Positions 63,899 to 64,000 of a stretch of DNA of 64,000 nucleotides are shown in pieces (the first letter of the stretch is position 1; each line of letters starts with the position of its first letter). The notes beneath the pieces were generated by a model that saw nothing but the letters and a program-made list of their open reading frames with translations, was not told the origin of the DNA and ran no database searches. The stretch is from DASRFR01 sp035651455 (GTDB lineage Bacteria; Acidobacteriota; Terriglobia; Terriglobales; Acidobacteriaceae), in contig DASRFR010000047.1 of the NCBI GenBank assembly GCA_035651455.1, positions 248,001-312,000 on the forward strand, given 5' to 3'. A program made the translations under genes and the position numbers.

Positions 63899-64000
63899 TT
63901 AAAAACCCCTAGCCGCGCGTTGATCGCGAGCAGCATCCTCGCGCTGTTGCAGACTACTCTGCACGGTTTCGAGCAGCGTTTTCATGTCTTCTGCGTGTTC
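63899..64000 (-). CDS. C-terminal end of an unidentified gene, cut by window
   Basis: An open frame of 33 codons from the window edge to TAA at 63899. The visible end is hydrophilic and helical (EHAEDMKTLLETVQSSLQQ, then Arg/Ala-rich, ending ARGF). It may belong to a stress-protein gene like its DUF892 neighbour; too little is seen to name it. Confidence 0.45.
   Translation of the reverse strand, partial: EHAEDMKTLLETVQSSLQQREDAARDQRAARGF

Noticed and set aside
1..64000. tRNA, rRNA, CRISPR array, insertion sequence or prophage
   Set aside because: No T-arm signature, direct-repeat array, transposase, integrase or phage motif was recognised; this is a reading by eye, not a covariance search.

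Overview
The window looks like a chromosomal segment of an Acidobacteriota (Terriglobia/Koribacter-like) bacterium. This rests on protein style, not on a marker gene: many secreted choice-of-anchor-D/HYDIN, FG-GAP, kelch and lactonase-type propeller proteins, hybrid kinases with an HDFNN-type H-box, SYLF and PEGA proteins, and a TreY/GH57/TreZ/TreT/DUF5752 sugar operon. No rRNA, tRNA, CRISPR array, transposase or phage gene was seen.

Layout. 1-6.3 kb: 3'-truncated glutamate dehydrogenase, two gene relics (extradiol dioxygenase, M20 peptidase), a TRIC-family channel, a cardiolipin-synthase-like PLD protein and a secreted repeat protein. 6.4-21.7 kb: a signalling island with two hybrid histidine kinases, a REC-HisKA half-kinase, PilZ and REC-PilZ proteins, an NtrC-type sigma-54 activator, a large FG-GAP protein, a lone receiver, a REC-GGDEF diguanylate cyclase and an XRE-cupin regulator. 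21.9-26.4 kb: a light/stress-like module (frameshifted fasciclin gene, small DUF378-like protein, class II photolyase, TspO, frameshifted SDR-DUF2867 gene) and a kinase relic. 26.8-31.8 kb: secreted kelch, unknown and lactonase-like proteins, then a STAS-pseudoreceiver protein. 31.9-35.0 kb: an AmgK-like kinase fused to a RapZ C-terminal domain, overlapping a MurU-like nucleotidyltransferase, then an SDR. 35.0-41.8 kb: three paralogous choice-of-anchor-D/FN3 proteins with 3, 4 and 5 Ig-like repeats, and a VPEGG/PEP-CTERM-like protein with a clear terminator. 42-51.8 kb: M48 protease, MscS channel, TetR-MFP-RND efflux operon with a probable promoter/operator, PEGA protein. 52-61.3 kb: a five-gene trehalose/malto-oligosaccharide operon. 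61.5-64 kb: SYLF protein, NarL-type regulator, DUF892 ferritin-like protein and the 3' end of one more gene.

How the genes work together. The signalling island combines phosphorelay with c-di-GMP: one cyclase has an intact GGEEF and I-site, and two PilZ proteins could read the product. AmgK-RapZ and MurU should convert amino sugars to UDP-amino sugars (cell-wall recycling), with a built-in amino-sugar-sensing domain. The trehalose operon offers both the TreY/TreZ route from alpha-glucans and the TreT route from an NDP-glucose and glucose. Several genes are decayed by small indels beside intact neighbours, so this region is being eroded.

All functions are read from sequence motifs and family knowledge; no database search was run.
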